Assembly (NCBI RefSeq): GCF_002150765.1
Contig: NZ_MUYM01000130.1
Coordinates: 1-56,102, forward strand
From: Lentzea kentuckyensis
GTDB taxonomy: Bacteria; Actinomycetota; Actinomycetes; Mycobacteriales; Pseudonocardiaceae
Direction of reading: 5' to 3'
Length of the DNA stretch: 56,102 bases
In this document: positions 34,192 through 42,067 of the stretch, one piece after another
Layout of the letters: each line of letters starts with the position of its first letter
Numbering within the stretch: the first letter of the stretch is position 1
The notes under the pieces: model-generated
Told to the model about the DNA's origin: nothing
The model's database searches: none
Seen by the model: the letters and a program-made list of their open reading frames with translations, nothing else
Position numbers and translations under genes: made by a program

Positions 34192-34773
34192 CTAGGCGGA
34201 CGCGAGTTCCTTCACCACGCGGTGTGCGTCGGCCAGCGACTCGACCGCGAGCTCGCGGAACTGGTGCATCTGCGGCACCACGTCCGCCAGCGTCAGTTCG
34301 GCGTGCACGAACTCCAGGTTCTGGTCGAGCCCGACCATCGACAGCACGGCGCGCAGGTAGGGCTCCTGGAAGTCGAAACCCTCGCGCGGCGTGCCCGCTT
34401 TGTACGAGCCACCACGAGCCGTGACGACGACAACGCGCTTGCCGCCCCACGCGAACGTGCCGTCCTCGCGGGCGAAGTGCGCGGAGGTCGCGACCTGGTC
34501 GATCCAGGCCTTCAGGGTCGACGGGATCGAGAAGTTGTACATCGGCGCGCCGATGAGGATCACGTCCGCGGCGTCGACCTCGGCGATCAGACCGGCCTCG
34601 ATGCCCTGGTCCGTGCCGTCCTTGTGCGGGATCGGCGACGCGTGCAGGTCGCGGTAGGTGTAGCCACCCTCGGGGTTCACCGACCGCCAGACGTCAGCGA
34701 ACTGACCAGAGATCTCCCTGGTCACGGATCCCTCGTAGCGAATGCTCGTGTCGATGTGCAGCAGATTGGTCAT
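34192..34773 (-). CDS. FMN-dependent NADH-azoreductase/quinone reductase (AzoR-like)
   Basis: 193 residues with a flavodoxin-like fold: LLHIDTSIR at the first strand, IGAPMYNFSIPSTLKAWIDQV (FMN-binding PMYNFxxPxxLKxWID signature), VVVVTARGGSY. AzoR-type enzymes transfer two electrons from NADH to quinones and azo dyes, protecting from electrophile stress. It is divergent from a MarR regulator, with a strong palindrome between, as in quinone-inducible MarR/azoreductase pairs. Confidence 0.9.
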   Translation of the reverse strand: MTNLLHIDTSIRYEGSVTREISGQFADVWRSVNPEGGYTYRDLHASPIPHKDGTDQGIEAGLIAEVDAADVILIGAPMYNFSIPSTLKAWIDQVATSAHFAREDGTFAWGGKRVVVVTARGGSYKAGTPREGFDFQEPYLRAVLSMVGLDQNLEFVHAELTLADVVPQMHQFRELAVESLADAHRVVKELASA

Positions 34774-34806
34774 ACCCAGAACATACGAGTGAAGAACTTC
34801 CGCGTC

Positions 34807-34832
34807 AAGATGTTCTTAGTCGAGAACATCTT
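34807..34832. promoter_or_regulatory. MarR-type operator between azoreductase and MarR gene
   Basis: AAGATGTTCT (34807-34816) and AGAACATCTT (34823-34832) form a perfect 10-bp inverted repeat around TAGTCG. It occupies the whole middle of the divergent promoter region and is AT-richer than the surroundings. It probably binds the adjacent MarR dimer and controls both genes. Confidence 0.75.
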
Positions 34833-34846
34833 CGACGGGATGTAGG

Positions 34847-35329
34847 ATGGACCACATGGAGGTGCAGCAACCGATCGCCGCGTGCGTCGAGAAGTGGGAC
34901 TTCAACTGGCTGCTGCACCGCGCCACCCAGCGGGTCGGGGCCGCCTTCGCCGAAGAGATCACGAAGTTCGGCATCACGCTGCGCGGCCAGCTGGTCCTGC
35001 AGGCACTCGCCAGCGACGAGGAGGCCGCGCGCACCCAGCTCAAGCTCGGGGCGATGCTCGGCCTGGACAAGACCACGCTGATGAGCGAGCTCGACAAGCT
35101 GGAGCGGGCCGGCCTGATCATGCGGGTGCCCGACCCCAACGACCGCAGGGTGCGCACGCCGGTGATCACCGACAAGGGCCGCGAGCTGCAGAAGCAGGCG
35201 GGAGCCGCGCTCGCCGAGGTCGAACGCGGCTTCCGCGCCCGCTTCACCGATCAGGAGATGGCGATCATCCGCAAGGCCTTGGGCGACCTCGCCAACGGCG
35301 AAGGCCCGATGCACGGCTCTTGCATCTAG
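34847..35329 (+). CDS. MarR-family transcriptional regulator
   Basis: 160 residues (ATG 34847; ATG 34856 with AGGATGG upstream is also possible). The winged helix is LQALASDEEAARTQLKLGAMLGLDKTTLMSELDKLERAGLIMRVPDPNDRRVRTPVITDKGRELQ, with the DRR wing. There are two cysteines: Cys13 near the start of helix 1 and Cys159 next to the C-terminus, which could act in redox or quinone sensing, as in OhrR/MhqR-type members; that is inference. It probably represses the divergent azoreductase and itself through the perfect palindrome between them. Confidence 0.9.
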   Translation: MDHMEVQQPIAACVEKWDFNWLLHRATQRVGAAFAEEITKFGITLRGQLVLQALASDEEAARTQLKLGAMLGLDKTTLMSELDKLERAGLIMRVPDPNDRRVRTPVITDKGRELQKQAGAALAEVERGFRARFTDQEMAIIRKALGDLANGEGPMHGSCI

Positions 35330-36513
35330 GCCAGCGAGCCGAGATCCTCCTCGCGCAACTGGGCCGGCGTCACGGTCGCCTGCGCGTCCACCAACGCACT
35401 CAGCGCCGTGCCGTCGTCCCAGACGTTGACGTTCATGGCCGCCCGCAACCGTCCGTCGCGCAGCCAGAACGCGATGAACTGCCGTGACGCCACATCGCCG
35501 CGCACGACCAGTTCATCGGAAGGATCCGCCAGACCCCGGTACTCCATGCCCAGGTCGTACTGGTCGGTGAAGAAGTACGGCGACTTCTGGTACGGCTCGT
35601 CCAGCCCGATCAGCGAGCCCGCGACGTGCGTGCCCTGGTCCTTCGCGTTCGCCCAGTGCTCGACCCGGACCCGGTGGCCGTAGCGGGGGTGGTCGTGCGC
35701 CGCGATGTCGCCGGCCGCGAACACATCGGGCGCCGACGTGCGCAACGCGGCGTCGACGGCCACACCGCCGTCCGCGAGGTCCAGTCCGGCGGCCTCGGCG
35801 AGTTCGAGTCGCGGGGTCGCGCCGACGGCCAGCACCGTGACGTCCGGGATCAGCTCGGTGCCGTCGTCCAGCCGCACGCCCGACGGCGAGAAGCCCGCCA
35901 CGCCGGTGTTCAGCTTGAACTCGACGCCGTGTTCCTCGTGCAGGCCGCGGAACATCACGCCCATCTCGGCGCCCAGGACGCGGACCAGCGGTTCCGCCAG
36001 CGGGTCGACCACGGTGACGCGGCAGCCGTGCGTGCGGGCGGCGGAGGCCACCTCGCAGCCGATCCAGCCGGCGCCGACGATCACGACGTGCCTGCCCTCG
36101 CGCAGCTCCGACTTCAACGTCAGCGAGTCGGTCAGCGTGCGCAGCACATGTCCTTGCGCGCCAGGCAGAACGCGCGGGCGCGATCCGGTCGCGAGCAAGA
36201 GCCGATCGTAGGAACGCACTGCTCCGTTGGAGTCAACCACCGTGTGATCGCCGGGCCGCACCTCCAGCACCGACACGCCGAGTTCGAGGTCGATCTCGTT
36301 GTCCGCGTAGAAACTCGCCTCGTGCACCCACGCGGGTTCGTTGGTCTTGTCCAGCAAGATGTCCTTGGACAGCGCGGGAAGCTCGTACGGGCGACGGTTC
36401 TCGGTGCCGAACATGGTGATCCTGCCGCCGTAGCCGCGGTCTCGGAGCGCGCTTGCCGCGGAGGCACCGGCGAGGCCAGTCCCGACGATCACGATGCGTT
36501 GCGGTTCCGCCAT
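35326..36513 (-). CDS. FAD-dependent pyridine nucleotide-disulphide/ferredoxin reductase-like protein
   Basis: 395 residues from ATG 36513 (GGAGGGG seven bases upstream). FAD Rossmann motif VIVGTGLAGASAASALRDRGY near the start, NAD(P) motif VVIVGAGWIGCEVASAARTHG about 145-165, ATGSRPR, and C-terminal FAD motif VFAAGDIAAHDHPRYG. The ferredoxin-reductase type C-terminal domain follows (VEHWANAKDQG). Such reductases pass electrons from NAD(P)H to a ferredoxin for P450s or Rieske oxygenases; no ferredoxin gene is adjacent. Four-base overlap with the MarR gene end. Confidence 0.88.
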   Translation of the reverse strand: MAEPQRIVIVGTGLAGASAASALRDRGYGGRITMFGTENRRPYELPALSKDILLDKTNEPAWVHEASFYADNEIDLELGVSVLEVRPGDHTVVDSNGAVRSYDRLLLATGSRPRVLPGAQGHVLRTLTDSLTLKSELREGRHVVIVGAGWIGCEVASAARTHGCRVTVVDPLAEPLVRVLGAEMGVMFRGLHEEHGVEFKLNTGVAGFSPSGVRLDDGTELIPDVTVLAVGATPRLELAEAAGLDLADGGVAVDAALRTSAPDVFAAGDIAAHDHPRYGHRVRVEHWANAKDQGTHVAGSLIGLDEPYQKSPYFFTDQYDLGMEYRGLADPSDELVVRGDVASRQFIAFWLRDGRLRAAMNVNVWDDGTALSALVDAQATVTPAQLREEDLGSLA

Positions 36514-36689
36514 TTTCACCCCTCCAGGTGACCAAGTCTCGTCCCACGTGCGACGCTATCCGCAGCTCGGCACGGTCGCCCGATGGAGAACGCCAAACCT
36601 TCGTCATGACCGCCGGTGACCCACGTCTCTCCGATGTGAGCACCGGGACCACCGGGCCGGTGCGCCGAGCGAGCTGGAGGAAGAAACCC

Positions 36690-36890
36690 GTGGGAGCCAA
36701 AGAGGAGTGGCAGGTGAGCTGCCGCGACATCGCTTCGCGCCGACGGGACTTGACGGTGTTCGTCAGCCAGGGGCACATCGTGATCAACGTGCCGCCGGGC
36801 GAAGCCGCTGTGCTGACACCACTGGAGGTCGGCCGTCTGCGGGCCGCGCTGAGGGAAGCCGTCGTCGCCGCATCCGACACGAACATGTGA
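36690..36890 (+). CDS. Small conserved-looking hypothetical protein
   Basis: 66 residues from GTG 36690, preferred because GGAGG lies nine bases upstream; in-frame ATG 36606 would give 94 residues with an unremarkable N-terminus. The sequence EEWQVSCRDIASRRRDLTVFVSQGHIVINVPPGEAAVLTPLEVGRLRAALREAVV looks like a compact beta-beta-alpha domain ending in an amphipathic helix. No known family. The shorter form is my best guess. Confidence 0.5.
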   Translation: MGAKEEWQVSCRDIASRRRDLTVFVSQGHIVINVPPGEAAVLTPLEVGRLRAALREAVVAASDTNM

Positions 36891-36905
36891 CCGCCGTCAC
36901 AGCGT

Positions 36906-36925
36906 TACCTACTCGCAAGTAGGTA
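36906..36925. promoter_or_regulatory. TetR-type palindrome upstream of acyl-CoA synthetase gene
   Basis: TACCTACT-CGCA-AGTAGGTA is a perfect 20-bp dyad with 8-bp arms, ending 18 bases before the ATG at 36944. Its size and spacing fit a TetR-family dimer site near or over the transcription start. No TetR gene is in the window. Confidence 0.6.
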
Positions 36926-36943
36926 GATGGCAGAGTGAGCCGC

Positions 36944-38443
36944 ATGGTGACCCGCGTGCTGCTGACCCTGGTCAAAGCCGGAGTGATCCGGCCGTTGGGC
37001 CCGCGAGGGCTCTCCGGGACCGTGCGCGGATATCTGCACTGGAACATCACGCTCGCGTGGGGTTACCAGACCGGAGCCGGACGGCACCCGGACCGCGCGG
37101 CGATCATCGACGACGACGGTGTGCTGACCTACGCCGAGGTGAACGAGCGGACCAGCCGGCTCGCGCACGCCTTCCGCGCCAAGGAGCGCGTCGGCCTGCT
37201 GTGCCGCAACCACCGCGGCTTCATCGAGACGATGACGGCCTGCACCAAGATCGGCGCCGACGCCGTCCTGCTCAACACCGGTCTGAGCAAAGGACAACTG
37301 GCCCAGGTCGCGCAGGACCAGAAGATCGACCGGATCGTCGCCGACCGCGAGTTCGCCGACGTGTTGCCCGACGTCCCCACCTACTTCAGCGACGAGCTCG
37401 AGTCGCTGATCGCCAACGGACCGACGACGCCGCTGCCCCGCCGGCCTCCGCGCGGCCGGCTGATCATCCTCACCTCCGGCACCACCGGCGCCCCGAAGGG
37501 CGCGCGCAGGCCGGAACCCGCGAGCCTCGCCCCCGCCGCCGCGCTGCTGTCCCGGATCCCGCTCAGGCACGGCGACGTCATCGCGATCACCTCCCCGCTG
37601 TTCCACGCCTGGGGCCTCGCCGCGTTCCAGCTCGGGCTCGTGCTCGGCGCCACCCTGGTGCTGCGCCGGAAGTTCGACCCGGCGCAGACGCTGAAGGACG
37701 CCGAGAAGTGCACGGCCATGTTCGTGGTTCCCGTGATGCTGCAACGCATGCTGGAGACCCCGCACCGGCCGAAGCTGCGGATCATCGCGTCCAGCGGCTC
37801 CTCCCTGCCGCCACGGGTCGCCGCCCGGACTTTGGAGGAGTTCGGCCCGGTGCTCTACAACCTGTACGGCTCAACGGAAGTGAGCTGGGCGAGCATCGCG
37901 ACGCCCGAGGAGATGCTCAGGGAACCCGGCACGGCGGGACGACCACCGCTCGGCACCCGGCTGGCCATTGTGGACGATCGAGGCGAGCCGGTCGCCCCCG
38001 GCGAGATCGGGCGGATCTTCGTCGGCAACGAGATGCTGTTCGACGGCTACACCAACGGCACCAGCAAGGAGTCGTTGAACGGCCTGATGTCCACCGGTGA
38101 TCTCGGCTACCTGCGCGACGGCCTGCTGTTCGTGGCCGGCCGGGACGACGAAATGATCATCTCCGGCGGCGAGAACGTCTACCCCCGCGAGGTCGAGGAC
38201 CTCCTCTCGAACCTGGACGGCGTCACCGAGGTCGCGGTGCTCGGCGTGGAGGACGACGAGTTCGGCCAGCGCCTCGTCGCGTTCGTTGTCGGCGCAAAAA
38301 CCCTGACGGCGGAACACGTACGTGAACACGTGAAGGCGAACCTCGCGCGGTTCTCCGTTCCCCGGGATGTTTTCTTCGTCAACGAGTTGCCGCGCAACGC
38401 GGCCGGAAAAGTGTTGAAACGCCAATTGCGCGAACAGCAGTAG
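36944..38443 (+). CDS. AMP-dependent acyl-CoA synthetase (fatty-acid--CoA ligase-like)
   Basis: 499 residues from ATG 36944 (GTG 36935 possible). ANL-superfamily motifs: P-loop LTSGTTGAPKGARR (about 176-189), YGSTEVSWAS (adenine/acyl site), STGDLGYLRDGLLFVAGRDDEMIISGGENVYPREVEDLL (hinge Asp and A8 motif), and the catalytic Lys in PRNAAGKVLKRQL at the end. It activates a carboxylic acid, probably a medium or long fatty acid, with ATP and CoA. The LuxR-TPR gene follows after 29 bases and may be co-transcribed. Confidence 0.9.
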   Translation: MVTRVLLTLVKAGVIRPLGPRGLSGTVRGYLHWNITLAWGYQTGAGRHPDRAAIIDDDGVLTYAEVNERTSRLAHAFRAKERVGLLCRNHRGFIETMTACTKIGADAVLLNTGLSKGQLAQVAQDQKIDRIVADREFADVLPDVPTYFSDELESLIANGPTTPLPRRPPRGRLIILTSGTTGAPKGARRPEPASLAPAAALLSRIPLRHGDVIAITSPLFHAWGLAAFQLGLVLGATLVLRRKFDPAQTLKDAEKCTAMFVVPVMLQRMLETPHRPKLRIIASSGSSLPPRVAARTLEEFGPVLYNLYGSTEVSWASIATPEEMLREPGTAGRPPLGTRLAIVDDRGEPVAPGEIGRIFVGNEMLFDGYTNGTSKESLNGLMSTGDLGYLRDGLLFVAGRDDEMIISGGENVYPREVEDLLSNLDGVTEVAVLGVEDDEFGQRLVAFVVGAKTLTAEHVREHVKANLARFSVPRDVFFVNELPRNAAGKVLKRQLREQQ

Positions 38444-38472
38444 GCTCGGCCCTGGAAGAGGGGCTTGAGCAC

Positions 38473-39801
38473 ATGACGGTTCCCGGCCGGACCACCGATC
38501 CTCGGTCCAACGCCGTGCACAACCTGCGCGAGGCACGTATCGCTCTGGACGAAGGCAGACCAGGCGAAGCTCTGGAGCACGCCGAGAAAGCCGTCGCCGC
38601 GTTCGCCTGGCTGGACGACGTCGAGGGCGTGGCGGAAGGCGTGCTGGCGCAGTCCGTGGCGCTCGGCAAGCGCGGACTGTGGCCCAGCGCCCTCGACACC
38701 ATCGACCGCGTGCAGGAGATCGCGGCGGCGAACCGCCACATCGGACTGCAGGCGCGGTGCAGCTTTTCCCGTGCTGTGGTGGAACTGCGGCTCGACTCGC
38801 GGGAACGCAGCTTCAACTCGTTCGCCAGAGCCCTCGGGCTGGCCGAGCTCACCGGGGACAACGAACTGATCGGCTCGGTGCTGTTCGAACAGGCACGAGT
38901 GATGCGCATGCAGTACCACGAGCATTGCATGATCCGCACTCAGGAGAGCCGCTGCAGCCTCGACGGCGAACCCTGCGTGCGCAAGCTCCGGCGCGCGGAA
39001 GCCTTGTGCGCACAGGTGCGCGACCGGTGGAAGCAGGTCGGCGATCCGGTGCGGATGGCGATGGTCAACGTACTGCTGACACACGTGCGCATCGATCTGG
39101 GTGAACTTGACCGTGCGCACCGCAGCTGGCAGCGCGCTGACCAGTTGCTTGCCGGAAGGAACCGCCCGGTGGCGAGGGCGGAGGCGCTGATGGCGCGCGC
39201 CAGGCTGAGCGGGGCACGGGGGCGCTACCCGGAGCAGATCGGCCAGCTGACCCAGGCCGCCGAACTCGCCATGAGCTGCCTGGCGCGGGAAGTGGCCGTG
39301 GACGCCCACCAACAGCTGAGCGAGGCGTACGAACGATCCGGGGACCTCGAACGGGCGTTGCGGCACGCGCGGCTCCAGTTGGAGCAGTACCGCTTGTGGG
39401 AGTTGCAGGAGGGCCGTGATCTCCTGCGCATGCGCGAGCACGACCTGTCGTCGCGGCTCGTGGAACAGTTGGCGCACAGGCGTTTCGAGCCCAAGCGCGA
39501 GAACGCCGTGGTGCGTGTCCCGCACCCCGGCGAGTTGCACGACACCGGAACCGCCGAGCACACGAACACCCGGATCGCCCGCGCGTTGCGGGCGGGGCTC
39601 ACCAAGCGCGGCATCGAGGTGTTGCGGCTCGTGGCCGCCGGAGCGAGCACCGCGATGATCGCGGAGACGCTCGGACTGTCCCCCAAAACCGTGCAGAACC
39701 ACCTCCAGCGGATCTACACGACCCTTGACGTCAACGGGCGGGCCGGAGCCATCGTGTGGTGGATGAGCTTGACCAACACCGAGTCATCTATTGTCAACTG
39801 A
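38473..39801 (+). CDS. LuxR-family regulator with TPR-like domain and Cys cluster
   Basis: 442 residues; ATG with GAGGGG upstream. Residues 15-350 are helical pairs of TPR character (ARIALDEGRPGEALEHAEKAVAAF, and others), with no NTPase domain. The C-terminal LuxR HTH (374-432) is LTKRGIEVLRLVAAGASTAMIAETLGLSPKTVQNHLQRIYTTLDV. A compact cluster HEHC-x8-C-x6-C-x10-C (His149, His151, Cys152, 161, 168, 179) interrupts the repeats and could bind a metal or iron-sulfur cluster. The protein probably senses a ligand or redox state through the TPR part; targets unknown, perhaps the upstream acyl-CoA synthetase gene. Confidence 0.8.
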   Translation: MTVPGRTTDPRSNAVHNLREARIALDEGRPGEALEHAEKAVAAFAWLDDVEGVAEGVLAQSVALGKRGLWPSALDTIDRVQEIAAANRHIGLQARCSFSRAVVELRLDSRERSFNSFARALGLAELTGDNELIGSVLFEQARVMRMQYHEHCMIRTQESRCSLDGEPCVRKLRRAEALCAQVRDRWKQVGDPVRMAMVNVLLTHVRIDLGELDRAHRSWQRADQLLAGRNRPVARAEALMARARLSGARGRYPEQIGQLTQAAELAMSCLAREVAVDAHQQLSEAYERSGDLERALRHARLQLEQYRLWELQEGRDLLRMREHDLSSRLVEQLAHRRFEPKRENAVVRVPHPGELHDTGTAEHTNTRIARALRAGLTKRGIEVLRLVAAGASTAMIAETLGLSPKTVQNHLQRIYTTLDVNGRAGAIVWWMSLTNTESSIVN

Positions 39802-39808
39802 TTGACAA
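39791..39808. repeat. Inverted repeat over the LuxR-TPR stop codon
   Basis: TTGTCAA-ctga-TTGACAA, perfect 7-bp arms, spans the TGA at 39799-39801. Could be an operator-like dyad or a 3' mRNA hairpin. No T-tract. Confidence 0.4.
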
Positions 39809-39946
39809 CTGCTCCGACCAGACCGGCTTTCCATCGCCCGTTCGGCCGCTTGCCGCCGACGGGGTACTGCCGGTTCTTGGGTGTTTTACCCACATCGGCG
39901 AAGTGGAATTGGGTGATGTGACGGGTAACTGGTCTGTGTCATGCTC

Positions 39947-39985
39947 CGTTAACAAGGTGTCCAGTTAACGAGCGAGGGGCGGTCA
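39947..39985 (+). promoter_or_regulatory. GTTAAC dyad followed by an unused ribosome-binding site and ATG
   Basis: CGTTAAC (39947-39953) and GTTAACG (39964-39970) form a 7-bp inverted repeat with a ten-base spacer; each contains a palindromic GTTAAC. GAGGGG (39974-39979) and ATG 39985 follow, but the ORF only continues as antisense of the XRE gene and its codons do not look like a real protein. The 237-base gap 39802-40038 also holds a small TGGGT-gtttt-ACCCA hairpin (39878-39892). It may be the front of a lost gene. Confidence 0.35.
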
Positions 39986-40038
39986 TGAGCGGGCAACGTC
40001 GCCCAGCGCCTGCTGCCGCGCGCCCAGCGCGAGCACGC

Positions 40039-41286
40039 TCAGTGCTTGCGCAGCGCGATCCGGGCCACGTCCCGCCACAGGAGCGGATCAACGCCCTCGG
40101 GGTTGATGTGCTCCAGCAGCGCGGCCAGCGCGGTGCGCGCGCTGACGCTGCCGTCCGGGTCGGCCTCGTCCGCCGCCCGCACGAGCAGCAGGTGGCACCG
40201 CAGCTGCTGCTCGGCGTCCAGCTGCCCGGTCGCGAGCGCGCTCTCCGCGAGTTCCCGTGCCCGGTCGACTTCTCCGTCTCGCAGAGCGAGTTCCGCGCGC
40301 AACGCGCGAGCGTGCGCGAGAAGACCGTCCTGCCGGCGCATCGCCGCGACCGTCGTCTCCACCTTGTCCAGCAACGAAACGACGTCGTCGAGGTTCGCGC
40401 CGGGCGTGCGCAACGCGATGGACGCACCGGCAAGGCGAACGCGGCAGCGGTACTCGGGATCGCCGTCGAAGTCGTCGAGCATCTCGACGGCTTCCCGGAT
40501 GCAGTGCGCCGCTTCGGTCCGGTCGCCCAGGCGGTCCGCGACCTTGGCCCGCGCCCACCACGTGGAAATCGCGAGCCGGTCGCGCCCGAGTTCGGGCAGC
40601 CGCAGGGAAAGCTGGTCCACGACCTGTTCGGCGTCCGCCAGACGTCCCGCCGCGGTCAGCTCCGCGCACAACGCGATGAGCGCGCGGGTGTTGACGCGGC
40701 GCACCCGTTCGCCGTCACCGCTTGCCAGCTCAACGGCTTCACTCGCCGCCCTGACGGATTCGGCCGTCCGGCCGAGGCGCCGCAACGAGGAAGCGCGCAG
40801 GATCTCCACGAGCGCGTCCACCGCCGGACCGGGAGACCACGACTTGCGCAGCTTCGCCGCCGCCAGCAGCAGACCCTCGTGGTCTCGGTGCCTCGCGAGC
40901 ATCACCAGGCGCGTCCAGCGCACGCACCAGCCGAACATCTCCTCGTCCGACCGCTTTCCCAGCGTTTCCAGCAGGTCGACGGCCATCACCAGGTCGCCGT
41001 CGTGGTAGGCGAGCAGCGCCTCGCACCACGCCAGCGCCTCGTCCTGCATCGCGGTGCGATCCTCGTCGACCATCAGCTCGGACGGGTCGACGCCGAGCAC
41101 CTCGGCGAGCCTGCGCACGACGGTGGGCGACGGCACCCGTTCGCCGGATTCGAGCCGCGACACGTAGCTCATGGAGACACCGGGGCACGCCAGGTCCTTT
41201 TGCGACAAACCGCGTTGCAGCCGAACCGCCCGCAGGCGCGCACCGAACCTGGTCAACGACTTCCTGCCCTCATCCACGGCCGCCAC
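40039..41286 (-). CDS. XRE-family HTH regulator with C-terminal TPR domain (RRNPP-like architecture)
   Basis: 415 residues (GTG 41286; GTG 41277 also possible). HTH at 14-70: FGARLRAVRLQRGLSQKDLACPGVSMSYVSRLESGERVPSPTVVRRLAEVLGV. The remaining 340 residues are TPR-like helical pairs (CEALLAYHDGDLVMAVDLLETLG, LRRLGRTAESVRAASEAVELAS, KVADRLGDRTEAAHCIREAVEML). An N-terminal XRE HTH plus long TPR array is the layout of peptide-binding quorum regulators such as PlcR, Rgg and NprR. A secreted peptide gene starts 19 bases away in the opposite direction, so both genes share one control region. Confidence 0.85.
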   Translation of the reverse strand: MAAVDEGRKSLTRFGARLRAVRLQRGLSQKDLACPGVSMSYVSRLESGERVPSPTVVRRLAEVLGVDPSELMVDEDRTAMQDEALAWCEALLAYHDGDLVMAVDLLETLGKRSDEEMFGWCVRWTRLVMLARHRDHEGLLLAAAKLRKSWSPGPAVDALVEILRASSLRRLGRTAESVRAASEAVELASGDGERVRRVNTRALIALCAELTAAGRLADAEQVVDQLSLRLPELGRDRLAISTWWARAKVADRLGDRTEAAHCIREAVEMLDDFDGDPEYRCRVRLAGASIALRTPGANLDDVVSLLDKVETTVAAMRRQDGLLAHARALRAELALRDGEVDRARELAESALATGQLDAEQQLRCHLLLVRAADEADPDGSVSARTALAALLEHINPEGVDPLLWRDVARIALRKH

Positions 41287-41305
41287 CTATCGAAGGAGCC
41301 CCTTA

Positions 41306-41461
41306 ATGAAGTTGAACACTATCGCTCGAACCGTCGCCGCAGTGATCCTCAGTTTGGCCGCTGTGGCGATCGCGGTGGCACCCGCGTCGGCCGGTGAGCA
41401 CAACAACAGCGGCCCGATGCCGTTCACACCGCCGTACGTGGCGCCCTGCGCCGGACGCTGA
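41306..41461 (+). CDS. Small secreted peptide, candidate signal
   Basis: 51 residues; ATG 41306 with AAGGAG eight to nine bases upstream. Signal peptide 1-29: basic start (MKLNTIAR), hydrophobic core AAVILSLAAVAIAV, cleavage site ASA. Mature peptide of 22 residues from Gly30: Asn/Pro-rich, containing GPMPFTPPYVAPC with one Cys (48) and C-terminal Arg. Such a length fits a secreted pro-signal or a tiny cell-surface peptide. It is head-to-head with the XRE-TPR regulator gene, the usual arrangement of a pheromone and its receptor, though here the promoters must lie partly inside the coding regions. Confidence 0.75.
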   Translation: MKLNTIARTVAAVILSLAAVAIAVAPASAGEHNNSGPMPFTPPYVAPCAGR

Positions 41462-41578
41462 TCGTTCTGCCCGGTTGAGGTGGTCCTGCCTCCCTCGCAA
41501 GCAGGACCACCTCGCCACCGGCCCACCAATTGGCACACCTGGCCACATCTCCGGTCGCAGGTGAGGCACCCTTGTGGG

Positions 41579-42067
41579 GTGACTCTGCAACTGCGCACGC
41601 CTCGTCACCAGGTGAGTCCGAAGTCGGTCCTGCTGTGGACGATGCAGGCCGCCGTGTTCTGGCTCGTGCTGTTCGTGCCCCAACTCGTCGTGTTCCTGCT
41701 GGTGCCCGAGCCGCCCACGTGGGAGCTCGCACTCATGATCGCCACGCTCGTCGTCGGCCTCGTGCACACCGCGGTCGAGCCGAGCTGGCGCTACCGCGTG
41801 CACCGCTGGGAGACCACGCCGGACGCCGTCTACACCCTCTCTGGCTGGCTGAACCAGGAGTGGCGGGTCGCCCCGGTGTCGCGGATCCAGACCATCGACA
41901 CCAAACGCGGGCCGTTCCAGCAGTTGCTCGGCCTCGCGACGGTCACGGTGACGACCGCGTCGGCCGCCGGTCCGGTGGAGATCGAGGGACTGGACCACGA
42001 GGTCGCACAACGGCTCGTGGTCGAGCTGACCAACACCACGCAGGCCACGCCGGGTGATGCCACGTGA
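41579..42067 (+). CDS. PH domain membrane protein (YdbS-like)
   Basis: 162 residues from GTG 41579. Two membrane helices (about 20-40 and 45-65) precede a bacterial PH domain of the bPH2 type (WRYRVHRWETTPDAVYTLSGWLNQEWRVAPVSRIQTIDTKRGPFQQLLGLATVTVTTAS). It matches the smaller partner (YdbS) of the YdbS/YdbT pair. In Bacillus these give protection against some secreted peptides and toxins. The stop overlaps the next gene start by four bases (GTGA), so they are coupled. Confidence 0.82.
   Translation: MTLQLRTPRHQVSPKSVLLWTMQAAVFWLVLFVPQLVVFLLVPEPPTWELALMIATLVVGLVHTAVEPSWRYRVHRWETTPDAVYTLSGWLNQEWRVAPVSRIQTIDTKRGPFQQLLGLATVTVTTASAAGPVEIEGLDHEVAQRLVVELTNTTQATPGDAT

Noticed and set aside
36606..36689. 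N-terminal extension of the small protein from ATG 36606
   Set aside because: No ribosome-binding site at that ATG, and the better site precedes GTG 36690. Left as an alternative.
39756..39968. Small plus-strand ORF after the LuxR-TPR gene as a possible signal peptide for it
   Set aside because: Starts inside the LuxR gene in another frame, has no signal peptide and no ribosome-binding site.
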